Shown piece by piece: positions 26,246 to 34,765 of a stretch of 64,000 bases of DNA. This DNA is from Propionibacterium sp. GTDB taxonomy: Bacteria; Actinomycetota; Actinomycetes; Propionibacteriales; Propionibacteriaceae. The stretch's first letter is position 1, and every line of letters starts with the position of its first letter. Below the pieces are notes generated by a model. It did not search any database, had not been told where the DNA came from, and was given only the letters and a program-made list of their open reading frames with translations. The position numbers were made by a program, and so were the translations under genes. The stretch spans positions 1-64,000 of the forward strand of contig JAAYVB010000025.1 in the NCBI GenBank assembly GCA_012517405.1. The letters run 5' to 3'.

Positions 26246-26407
26246 GTGGCTGAGGAAACCTACGAAGGCGAGTTCTACTGCGTGAAGTGCAAGGAGAAGC
26301 GCGAGGCCAAGGGAATCGTCGTGGTGAACGACAAGGGCACCAAGATGGCCAAAGCGAAGTGCCCGGTGTGCAGCACCAACCTGAACCGCATCCTGGGTAG
26401 GGCCTGA
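26246..26407 (+). CDS. DUF5679 small zinc-ribbon protein
   Basis: A 53-residue protein starts at GTG 26246 with a strong AAGGAGA site 5 nt upstream. Two CxxC knuckles (FYCVKCKEKR and CPVCSTNLNR) form a zinc ribbon, and the length and text match the DUF5679 family of actinobacteria. The role is unknown; a nucleic-acid or ribosome-binding function is typical of such ribbons but unproven. It converges on uvrD2. Confidence 0.88.
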   Translation: MAEETYEGEFYCVKCKEKREAKGIVVVNDKGTKMAKAKCPVCSTNLNRILGRA

Positions 26408-26432
26408 AGTCCGTGGGGTTCCCGGCATTGGG

Positions 26433-28229
26433 CTAGACCGACGCATGATGGGCGATCACTTCGATCAGTTGGTTACCGTAGCACTCGCATTTGACCCGTC
26501 CGATGCCGGGGATCTTCATCAAATCGGCCGGGTCTACCGGCTTCTGTTCAGCGAGCGCACGTAGTGTCGCGTCGGTGAATACGACGAATGCCGGCACCGA
26601 CTGGTTCTGCGCTTGCACGCTCCGCCATTGATGCAGCGCATCCAGAAGCTCCACATCAAGCCTCGCCGGGCAACCCTCATGGCGTCCGAGCTTGATCTCG
26701 ACAGCATCACTCAAGGCCTCCCCGCAGACATGACACGCCGGCAGCGCTCGCGGCTTGCGAAAGCGTGAGCCCTGCTGCGGCATGTCCGAGGTAACCACCC
26801 CGCGCTCGACCAACCCAGCAGTGCGCAGGAAGCGGGACGGCTCGCGCATTCCGCGGCCATGTCCCCCGGTCCGAGCCCAGGACAACCTCAGTTCGGTTCT
26901 CGCCCTGGTCAAGCCCACATAGAGCAGGCGCTTCTCCTCAGCGATCGCTGCGGCGGTATCGGCCAGGACGAACGGCAACAGCCCGTCCGACAATCCGATC
27001 ATCGCGACCGCCTCCCACTCCAGACCCTTGGCCGAATGAATCGTCGACAACGTCACGGCATCGTCGGACGGGTCCTGATGCTCGGCATCGCGCAGCACGA
27101 AGGGCACCTTGGCCGCTCGCAGTTCGCCGGCAAGGACCTCGGATTGGGCGTTGATCCGGTACAGCACCGCAAGCTGTCGCCATGCCAGCCCACGGTGATG
27201 TTGGGCGACCAGCCAGGAGACGGCGTCGGCGGCTTCGGTCTGCTCGTCGGCGGCCGCGACGACCTGGACCGCGGGACCCCCATCGCGGGTGGCCCGAAGC
27301 CCGGCGCCGGAACCGATCAGCGCATTCGCCACCGTCAGCACCTGAGGGGTTGAACGGTAGTTGGTGCGCAGCCTGAGGGTCAGCGCACCGGGATGGTCGC
27401 GGCCGAAGGTGGTCAGATAAGCCGGTTGAGCGCCGGCGAAGGTATGAATCGCCTGGTTGGGGTCACCCACCACACAGATGTCCTCGCGGTCGCCCAGCCA
27501 CAGTTCCAGCATGGTGCGCTGAATCGGACTGACGTCTTGGTACTCGTCCACGACGAAGTGCCGGTACTGGTCGCGGACCTGGTCGGCGACCTCGGGATGC
27601 TCATGCAACAGGGCTATCGCACACAACAGGATGTCGTCGAAATCGATGACCCCCTGGTGCTTCTTCACCTGCTCGTAGCGCACCAGAACCGACGCGACCT
27701 GGTCGGCATCCAACCCTCCGACCTCGCGCCCGGCCTGCGGGGCGAGGTCGCCGTATCGATCGGGTGGCACGTTCGAGACCTTCGCCCAGCTGATCTCGGC
27801 CGCAAGGTCACGCAACAACGGCGTCTCGACGCTGATCGGCACGGCACGCGCAGCTTCCGCAATGATGCCGAAGTTGCCGTTGGCCACCGGTGGCAGCTCG
27901 ACGCCATAGACCCGCGGCCAGAAGTAGCTGATCTGGCGCAATGCGGCAGCATGGAAGGTGCGCGCCTGTACTCGCGGCACGCCGAGTTGGGTCAGCCGGC
28001 GGCGCAACTCGGTGGCCGCCTTGCTGGTGAAGGTGACCGCCAAGGTGCGCCTGGCCTCCAGCACCCCACTGGCCGCACCGTAGGCGATCCGGTGCGTGAT
28101 GGCCCGGGTCTTGCCGGTCCCTGCGCCTGCGAGCACCACGACGGGACACCCGAAGCTGGTCGCCACAGCCCGCTGCTCCGCGTCCAGATCCTCCAGGACG
28201 CGCGCTGCCAGCGTTGCTTTGGTACTCAC
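26433..28229 (-). CDS. uvrD2: ATP-dependent DNA helicase UvrD2 (SF1, with HRDC domain)
   Basis: The 598-residue helicase has Walker A GAGTGKT at 35-41, VDEYQDVSPIQ near 210, GDPNQAI, and the C-terminal helicase motifs TIHSAKGLEWEAV and YVGLTRAR. It then has a CxxC...C zinc-like segment (CHVCGE) and an HRDC domain from about 530. This architecture is UvrD2, essential in mycobacteria. The gene starts at GTG 28229, exactly 8 nt downstream of the TACAGT hexamer of a DNA-damage promoter motif, so a leaderless transcript is expected. In M. tuberculosis uvrD2 (Rv3198c) likewise neighbours nudC and adnBA. Confidence 0.94.
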   Translation of the reverse strand: MSTKATLAARVLEDLDAEQRAVATSFGCPVVVLAGAGTGKTRAITHRIAYGAASGVLEARRTLAVTFTSKAATELRRRLTQLGVPRVQARTFHAAALRQISYFWPRVYGVELPPVANGNFGIIAEAARAVPISVETPLLRDLAAEISWAKVSNVPPDRYGDLAPQAGREVGGLDADQVASVLVRYEQVKKHQGVIDFDDILLCAIALLHEHPEVADQVRDQYRHFVVDEYQDVSPIQRTMLELWLGDREDICVVGDPNQAIHTFAGAQPAYLTTFGRDHPGALTLRLRTNYRSTPQVLTVANALIGSGAGLRATRDGGPAVQVVAAADEQTEAADAVSWLVAQHHRGLAWRQLAVLYRINAQSEVLAGELRAAKVPFVLRDAEHQDPSDDAVTLSTIHSAKGLEWEAVAMIGLSDGLLPFVLADTAAAIAEEKRLLYVGLTRARTELRLSWARTGGHGRGMREPSRFLRTAGLVERGVVTSDMPQQGSRFRKPRALPACHVCGEALSDAVEIKLGRHEGCPARLDVELLDALHQWRSVQAQNQSVPAFVVFTDATLRALAEQKPVDPADLMKIPGIGRVKCECYGNQLIEVIAHHASV

Positions 28230-28237
28230 GCCGATTC

Positions 28238-28260
28238 ACTGTAGGCGGTGGCAGTGACAA
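28238..28260 (-). promoter_or_regulatory. RecA-independent DNA-damage promoter (RecA-NDp/PafBC type) of uvrD2
   Basis: On the minus strand TTGTCACTG (28260-28252), an 8-nt spacer and TACAGT (28243-28238) match the published consensus tTGTCRgtg-N8-TAnnnT. The hexamer ends 8 nt before the GTG start of uvrD2. Confidence 0.75.
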
Positions 28261-28310
28261 AAGTGACGACCTCTTCTGACCTGGACCGCGGCAGCGCAAC
28301 GAGCCACGAA

Positions 28311-28333
28311 ATGTCACAGCTGGGTTCTAAGGT
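28311..28333 (+). promoter_or_regulatory. RecA-independent DNA-damage promoter (RecA-NDp/PafBC type) of recCBD
   Basis: ATGTCACAG (28311-28319), an 8-nt spacer and TAAGGT (28328-28333) match tTGTCRgtg-N8-TAnnnT with differences only at less conserved positions. The hexamer ends 8 nt before the recC ATG, the same geometry as for uvrD2. Confidence 0.7.
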
Positions 28334-28341
28334 GAGTTCCG

Positions 28342-31300
28342 ATGATTGAGAAAGTACCGGTCACCGGATGGCGCGAGGCCTGTGAGCACGCGGCGAAGCT
28401 CCTGCAGTCCATCCCCGCCGGACCACTGGCCGCCGATCTCGTGGTGCTGCCCTCAGCAGCCCATCGGCGGTCGTTCTCCCAGTACCTGGCCGGCCGCCCC
28501 GATGGCCCGCAGATCTCTGCCGGCATCGAACTGGTGACCTGGCGGGTGTTCATCGAGCAGTTCCGTGGCGATACCTGGCAGGGCGAGACGTTGACACTGG
28601 CCATCTGCGACGTGCTGGACGATCCGGCCCACGCCGAGGCGCTGGCCCCCCTCCGGCGTCACCTGGGTGCGCCGGGCAGCCGCCCGGGTCGCCGCTATGC
28701 GACCGCACAGCGGCTGGCTCGAGTGCTGCGCCGCTATGCCGCCCAGGCTCCGCAGATGGTGTCCGCATGGCGCGACGGTCACGATACCGATCCTGACGGC
28801 GAGCCGCTGGCCCCGGCTCAGCGGTGGCAACCCGACCTGTGGCGGGCTGTGCGGGCCTTGTTGGGCGGCGATCCGGCCGAGCACTACCGGCAACGACTCG
28901 ACGAGCTGGCCGCTGGTCCGGATCGTGAGCTACCGCGTCGGATCGTCCTGGTGGCGCTGGACGACCCGGACGATGCCGGCCGTGATCTCATCGACGCGCT
29001 CGGCCACCATCATGAGGTGCACCTGATTTGCGCCGAAGGAATCCCGTTCGACACCACCCAGGCCGGTTCGGCGTTCTTGCGTCATCATGCCAGCCGCCGG
29101 CCGGGCGAAAATATGCCGGGCGACAGCACGCCGGCCGGAGCGCCGCGCTCGGGCAGCCTGCTGCATCAGGTGCAGTACGAGCTGCGGCACGACCTGCCCG
29201 CTGCACCGCGACAGTTCGCCGATCAATCACTGCAGATCCATGCCTGTCACGGCCCCGACCGCCAGGTCGAGGTCCTGCGCGACGCCCTGTGCGGGTTGTT
29301 CACCGACGATCCCAGCCTGCAGCCCCGCGATGTCGTGGTGCTGTGCACCAGCATCGCCGAGTATGCGCCGCTGGTCGAAGCATCGTTCTGCCTGGATCCC
29401 GGAGCCGGTTTCCACCCTGGGCACCGGCTGCGCGTCCAGCTGGCACACAGCTCGGTGAGTTCGTTCAACCCGGTGCTGGCGGTGCTGGCCGAACTGCTGA
29501 GCCTCTATACGGAACGGGCCACCAGCGTCGACCTGCTGGATTTCTGTCAGCTGCCGCCGGTCGCGCATCGTTTCGGATTCGACGCCGACGACATCGAGCG
29601 GCTGCGCGAGTTGATCGCGGCCGCCCAGATCCGTTGGGGGGTGGACGCGGAGCAGCGGCGCCGCAACGGCCTGGCGATCAGGCAGTCGACCTGGCTGGCC
29701 GGTGTTCAGCGGATGTTGATCAGCCTCGCCCTGGCCGACGAACCGCCCGTGGTGCTGGGTACCTCGGCGCCGCTGGCTCAGGTGCAGGGCTCGGACGCCG
29801 AGCTGATCGGCCAGCTCGCCGAGCTGATCTCCCGGGTGCGCAAGATCAGCCAGCCGTTCGCTACCGCCGCGCCGGCCCAAGTCTGGGTCGACAGGCTGCG
29901 CGAGGCCATCGAATTGCTCACCTCCACCGAATTCGAGGACAGTTGGCAGCTCAGCCACGCGCTCGGTGAACTTGCCGATCTCGGCGAGCAGGCGGCCGGA
30001 CGCCGGGGTCTACTCGATATCGGCGACATCGCCTGCTGGTTGGATTCGAGGCGCCACTCGGCCAGTCGCCGCCCCAACTACGGCAACGGCTCGCTGCTGG
30101 TGACCGACCTCGACGATCTGGCCGGCATCGAGGCCCGGGTGATCTGTGTTCTGGGCCTCGACGACGCGCATTTTCCGGGGCCGGCCGGTTTCGACGGCGA
30201 CGATCTGCTTCGTGCTCCGGGCCGGCGCGCCGCCCACTGGACCACTGATCGTCGGGCGGTGCGCCGCCAGCGGCTGCTCGATGCCGTGTTGGCTGCACAA
30301 GATGCTTTGGTGGTCATCACCCAGGGAGCCGACCAGTCGTCCGGGTCGGTGCGCCCCGTGCCGGTCTGCATCGCCGAGCTGATGGAGGCCTGCGCGATTC
30401 AAGGACCATCCGGGCAGTGGCGGGCACCCGGCAGCGATGCACTGCCCGGGGATGCCTTGGTGCGGTGGCATCCGCTGCATCCACATGGCTGGCAGGATTT
30501 CACCATCAGCGGGGATGAACAGGTGTCCAGTTTCGACCGTCAGGGTTTGCTCGGGGCACGCGCGCTGCAGACCCCGCCGGCCCCGGGCGTCCCGCATTGG
30601 CAGCTGCACCATCCCGCCGCAGCGCCAACCGAGGTCGATGTCGAACAGCTCATCGCCTTCTTCATCAACCCTGCCCGGACGCTGTTGCGCGAGGCGACCG
30701 GCACGACCCGGTCGTCCTTCGAACGCGAATTGCAGACCAGCCTGCCGATCGCCCCCGACCATCTGGCCGTGTGGTCGGTCGGCAACGAGCTGTTCGAGGC
30801 GCTAAGCGCCGGCCACGACGCCGACCTGACCCGCCGCAAGGTCTGGCTGTCGGGTCAAGTCCTGCCCGGACAAGCAGGCGCCCGGGTGCTCGATAGCCAA
30901 CTGGCCGACGCGCAAATCGTTGCCCGATCGGTGCGCGCCGCCCATGCGGGCGAGCCATTCCTGGCGGACTGCCAGCTGGACTTGCCTGCGGTCCGGTTAC
31001 AGGGCCGCATTCAACTGTTCGACCGCCGAGTAGTGGTCAAGAGATTCGGCTTTCCCAAGCCTGATGACGCGCTGACCTGCTGGATCAGGCTTCTGTTGGC
31101 GGCAGCAGACCCTGGCCCCGACCTGGCCCAGGTGCGAGGACTACTGATCGGCAAACGCTGCTATCAGCTCACCGCCCCACCGGCGTCGCAGGCCCGTCAG
31201 TTGCTGAGCGATCTCGTCGCAGTACGCGCGGAAGGCCTGCATCAGATCCTGCCCCTGCCGTTGCGCACCGGCGCCGCATACACCGATCTGCTCAACTGGA

Positions 31301-31497
31301 AGTCCGGTGAACCACTCAGCCGTGCCCACCAGGCGTACGCGGACGAGGACGCCAACTGGCAGTACTTCTTCGCAGACTTCGATGAACTGCACGCCGCGCG
31401 GCCGGGCAGGTTCGAGCAGTTGTGCGACCAGGTGATCGCGCCCATCAAGGATCATCTGAATCCCTGGCGTCCGGGCGGGACGGACTGCGATGAATGA
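28342..31497 (+). CDS. recC: Exodeoxyribonuclease V subunit gamma (RecC)
   Basis: RecC is the large scaffold subunit of RecBCD, which splits DNA ends and recognises Chi. The 1051-residue protein is close to the usual length and opens with the conserved region PLAADLVVLPSAAHRRSFSQYLA; EVLRDALCGLF and AHSSVSSFNPVLAVL also fit the family. It lacks an intact Walker A motif, as expected for this degenerate helicase. The ATG at 28342 is very likely the first codon after a leaderless promoter, with an AAGGTGAG stretch also upstream. It overlaps recB by 8 nt. Confidence 0.92.
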   Translation: MIEKVPVTGWREACEHAAKLLQSIPAGPLAADLVVLPSAAHRRSFSQYLAGRPDGPQISAGIELVTWRVFIEQFRGDTWQGETLTLAICDVLDDPAHAEALAPLRRHLGAPGSRPGRRYATAQRLARVLRRYAAQAPQMVSAWRDGHDTDPDGEPLAPAQRWQPDLWRAVRALLGGDPAEHYRQRLDELAAGPDRELPRRIVLVALDDPDDAGRDLIDALGHHHEVHLICAEGIPFDTTQAGSAFLRHHASRRPGENMPGDSTPAGAPRSGSLLHQVQYELRHDLPAAPRQFADQSLQIHACHGPDRQVEVLRDALCGLFTDDPSLQPRDVVVLCTSIAEYAPLVEASFCLDPGAGFHPGHRLRVQLAHSSVSSFNPVLAVLAELLSLYTERATSVDLLDFCQLPPVAHRFGFDADDIERLRELIAAAQIRWGVDAEQRRRNGLAIRQSTWLAGVQRMLISLALADEPPVVLGTSAPLAQVQGSDAELIGQLAELISRVRKISQPFATAAPAQVWVDRLREAIELLTSTEFEDSWQLSHALGELADLGEQAAGRRGLLDIGDIACWLDSRRHSASRRPNYGNGSLLVTDLDDLAGIEARVICVLGLDDAHFPGPAGFDGDDLLRAPGRRAAHWTTDRRAVRRQRLLDAVLAAQDALVVITQGADQSSGSVRPVPVCIAELMEACAIQGPSGQWRAPGSDALPGDALVRWHPLHPHGWQDFTISGDEQVSSFDRQGLLGARALQTPPAPGVPHWQLHHPAAAPTEVDVEQLIAFFINPARTLLREATGTTRSSFERELQTSLPIAPDHLAVWSVGNELFEALSAGHDADLTRRKVWLSGQVLPGQAGARVLDSQLADAQIVARSVRAAHAGEPFLADCQLDLPAVRLQGRIQLFDRRVVVKRFGFPKPDDALTCWIRLLLAAADPGPDLAQVRGLLIGKRCYQLTAPPASQARQLLSDLVAVRAEGLHQILPLPLRTGAAYTDLLNWKSGEPLSRAHQAYADEDANWQYFFADFDELHAARPGRFEQLCDQVIAPIKDHLNPWRPGGTDCDE

Positions 31498-34400
31498 GAT
31501 CTTCCGGCTCGACCAGCCGTTGCCCGCCCCCGGCACCACGATCGTCCTGGAAGCCAGCGCAGGCACCGGCAAAACCTATGCCATCGCCGCGCTGGTCACC
31601 CGCTACGTGGCCGACGGCCTGCCACTCGACCAGATCCTGGCAGTCACCTTCTCCCGCCGAGCCACCAGTGAACTGCGCGACGGCATTCGCACCCGGCTCA
31701 TCGCCGGCAAGCTGGCGATCGATGGCTGGTTGCGCGACGGCAGGCTGGACACCTCCGATCGGGTCGCGGTCTTGTTGTGCGATGCCGATCCTGCGATCGC
31801 CAGGCTGCGTGCCGACCGGCTGGACGAGGCGATCGGCCTGGTCGACGCCGCCCCGATCTTCACACTGCACACCTTCGCTGCGCGGATGCTCGATGAGCTG
31901 GGCGTGCTGGCCGACCATGATGAGGCCACCGTCTTGGAGACCGACCCATGCGTGCTGGTCGAGGAGGTGATCTCCGACAGCTACCTCGGCGAGGAGCGCT
32001 GGCAGTGCCTCGGCTGGCAGACCGCTCACGCGATCGGCCAGCAGGCAGCGGCACACCCGGCCGAGCGTCTCTACCCGCCCGATGACTCCGGCGCTGTACG
32101 GGTGGGTTTCGCGACGGCGGTTCGCGAGATGCTCGACGCCCGGAAGCGCTCGCGCCGGGTCTTCGGATACGACGACATGATCATGCGGCTGTCTGCGGTG
32201 CTCACCGATCCGGTCAGCGGGCAGGCGGCCGCCCAACTGCTCAGTGAACGGTTCTCGGTCGTGCTGGTGGACGAGTTCCAGGACACCGATCCGGCTCAGT
32301 GGGCCTTCCTCGAGGCAGGCTTCGCCGGCCGCTCCACGCTCATGTTGATCGGCGACCCCAAGCAGGCGATCTACCGCTTCCGCGGGGGCGACATCGAGAC
32401 CTACCATCAGGCCCGCGGCCAGGCCGAGCATGTCCTGAGGCTGGCCACCAACTACCGTTCGGATGCTGAGGTGGTGCGTGGCATCGAGAACCTCTTCGGT
32501 CCGGTCGACCTCGGTTCCCCGGGTGTCCGAATCGAACTCGAGCGAGTCGCCACCGCCCAGCAGCAGCCGCGAATCCGCCGGGAAGGATCGCTGGAGCCGG
32601 CTGAGGTCGTGCGGGTGCGCGCCATCGACCCGGGGCAACCGATCAAGACCTTCCCGGCCCGCGAACTCATCGCGGCCGACCTGCTCGGCCAGGTCGGGCA
32701 GCTGCTGGATGGCAGCCACCAGCTGCGTGAGCCGGGTGGGCGTTGGCGTCCGGTGCGCTCCGACGACATCGCGGTGCTGGTGAGCACCAACAAGGTGGGC
32801 CGGCTCGTCCATGCCCGTCTCACCGCCGGCGGGTACTCCGCCGTGTTCACCGGGGAACGCAGCGTGTTCACCTCCCAGGCCGCGGCCGACTGGCTGATCG
32901 TGTTGCAGGCGCTGGAGAATCCGGACCGCTGGCACCAGCGGCGCGCCATGCTGACCAGTCTGATCGGGTGGACCAGCGCCGATATCGCCTCGGCGTCCGA
33001 CGACGACCTGGTCGAGATGAGCGCGCTGCTGACCCGATGCGCAAGGCGGCTGACCGACCAGGGCGTGGCTGCCGTCTTCGAGACCCTGGTAGCCGAACGC
33101 GATCTCTACGCCCGGCTGCTGCGATCTCCCGGCGGCGAGGAACTGACCAGCGATCTGCGGCACATCACCGAGTTGCTCAACCAAGCCCAGTCCGACCAGC
33201 GGCTTACGTCCTCGGCGCTGACCGAGTTCTTACGGCGCAGCATCGAACAGGCCGACACGATGGACGAGGACGAGCGGGCCCGCCGGCTGCCCACGGACCG
33301 GCCCGCGATCCGGGTGATGACGGTTCACAAGGCAAAGGGATTGCAGTTCCCGATCGTGCTGCTGCCGCAGGCCGCCGACAAGTACACCACGCAGGTCGAT
33401 GATCGCGACGAGCCCGTCGTCGGTCACCAGGACGGCGAGCGGGTGCTGGATGTTGATTCTCCACGCGGCCGTGCCGGGCGCATCGAGGGCTATCAGGCCG
33501 AAGACCTCGCCGAATCGCTGCGGGCCTTCTATGTCGCCTGCACCCGGGCGCAGTCGCTGCTCATCTGCTGGTGGGCCCCCACCCAGAACGCGGTCTGTTC
33601 CCCATTGCACCGGCTGCTGATGAACGACCGCTGGCATGCTGCGCCCCGATCCGAGGTTCCTGTTGAACCTGCCAGCGAACTGCGTCGTCCGCCCGGGGTG
33701 AGTGTGACGGTCGTCGATCCGGAGCAGATCGCCAAGCGAGCCGGCGTTGCGCCGCGCGATACCAGCTTTGCCGGACTGCTCGAAGCCCGCCGCTTCGCCG
33801 ACCACATCGACCGGGCGTGGACGCGCACCTCCTACACCGGTCTGACCACCGGCATCCACGAGGTGGGGCCGCTGCCCGGATCGGTTGCGGGCTTCGACGA
33901 GGTCGACGTGGCGCGCGATGACGATCTCGAGGTGTCCGAGCCATCCGCCGTTGTGGAGCAGGATCAGCAGGCCCTGTCCGCGCTGGCCGAGCTTCCCGGC
34001 GGTACGCAGTTCGGCAGTCTGGTCCATGCCGTTCTGGAGGATGTCGACCCCGCCAGCGCGCAGTTGGAGGCCGATCTGGGCGCCAGTGTGCGGCGGCTGG
34101 CCGTTCGTTATCCGCTGACCGGCCTGGACGTATCCGCGCTGACAACGGGCTTGGCTCAGCTCGTCAGCACACCGCTGGGGAAACTGACCGGTGATCGGAC
34201 GCTGCGCGACCTCGGGGCGGCCCGGCGGCTGGCCGAACTCGACTTCGAACTGCCCCTGGGCGGTCCGGTCGGCCGCCGATCCCAGGTGGCCGACCTCGCG
34301 CGTTGCTTCGAGACGATGCTCGAGCCCGGCGATCCCCTGCAGCGCTACGGCGCGCTACTGTCCGAATCCGCCGCGGCAGGTACCACCCTCGCAGGATTCC

Positions 34401-34765
34401 TCACCGGCTCGATCGATGTCGTGCTCCAGGTGCCCGGAGACCCCGATCGCTATGTCATCCTCGACTACAAGACCAACCGGCTGGCCCGATTCGGCCCTGA
34501 TGCCATGGCCGATGCCATGTGTCAGGCGCATTATCCGCTGCAGGCGCTGCTCTACGCCGTCGCGTTGCATCGCTATCTGGGCTGGCGGCTGCCGGGCTAC
34601 GACCCCCGCGTGCATCTGGGTGGGATCGGGTATCTATTCGTCCGTGGCATGAGTGGGGCCGGCAATCCGATGCTGGGCACCATGCCGAGCGGAGTCTTCA
34701 CCTGGTTGCCGCCCGCCGAGATGATCGTGGCGGCGTCCACGGTGCTGGCCGGGGGTGAACGATGA
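31490..34765 (+). CDS. recB: Exodeoxyribonuclease V subunit beta (RecB helicase-nuclease)
   Basis: RecB is the 3'-5' motor and the nuclease of RecBCD. The 1091-residue chain has Walker A SAGTGKT at 23-29, VDEFQDTDPAQW near 260, GDPKQAIYRFRGGD, TVHKAKGLQFPIV, and at the C-terminus the nuclease motif IDVVLQV...VILDYKTN, followed by QAHYPLQALLYAVAL. All functional motifs are present. It overlaps recC (8 nt) and recD (ATGA), so the three subunits are made together. Confidence 0.94.
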   Translation: MNEIFRLDQPLPAPGTTIVLEASAGTGKTYAIAALVTRYVADGLPLDQILAVTFSRRATSELRDGIRTRLIAGKLAIDGWLRDGRLDTSDRVAVLLCDADPAIARLRADRLDEAIGLVDAAPIFTLHTFAARMLDELGVLADHDEATVLETDPCVLVEEVISDSYLGEERWQCLGWQTAHAIGQQAAAHPAERLYPPDDSGAVRVGFATAVREMLDARKRSRRVFGYDDMIMRLSAVLTDPVSGQAAAQLLSERFSVVLVDEFQDTDPAQWAFLEAGFAGRSTLMLIGDPKQAIYRFRGGDIETYHQARGQAEHVLRLATNYRSDAEVVRGIENLFGPVDLGSPGVRIELERVATAQQQPRIRREGSLEPAEVVRVRAIDPGQPIKTFPARELIAADLLGQVGQLLDGSHQLREPGGRWRPVRSDDIAVLVSTNKVGRLVHARLTAGGYSAVFTGERSVFTSQAAADWLIVLQALENPDRWHQRRAMLTSLIGWTSADIASASDDDLVEMSALLTRCARRLTDQGVAAVFETLVAERDLYARLLRSPGGEELTSDLRHITELLNQAQSDQRLTSSALTEFLRRSIEQADTMDEDERARRLPTDRPAIRVMTVHKAKGLQFPIVLLPQAADKYTTQVDDRDEPVVGHQDGERVLDVDSPRGRAGRIEGYQAEDLAESLRAFYVACTRAQSLLICWWAPTQNAVCSPLHRLLMNDRWHAAPRSEVPVEPASELRRPPGVSVTVVDPEQIAKRAGVAPRDTSFAGLLEARRFADHIDRAWTRTSYTGLTTGIHEVGPLPGSVAGFDEVDVARDDDLEVSEPSAVVEQDQQALSALAELPGGTQFGSLVHAVLEDVDPASAQLEADLGASVRRLAVRYPLTGLDVSALTTGLAQLVSTPLGKLTGDRTLRDLGAARRLAELDFELPLGGPVGRRSQVADLARCFETMLEPGDPLQRYGALLSESAAAGTTLAGFLTGSIDVVLQVPGDPDRYVILDYKTNRLARFGPDAMADAMCQAHYPLQALLYAVALHRYLGWRLPGYDPRVHLGGIGYLFVRGMSGAGNPMLGTMPSGVFTWLPPAEMIVAASTVLAGGER

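Noticed and set aside
28230..28341. LexA (SOS) box between uvrD2 and recC
   Set aside because: No GAAC-N4-GTTC-type palindrome is present; the sequence instead fits the RecA-independent damage promoter.
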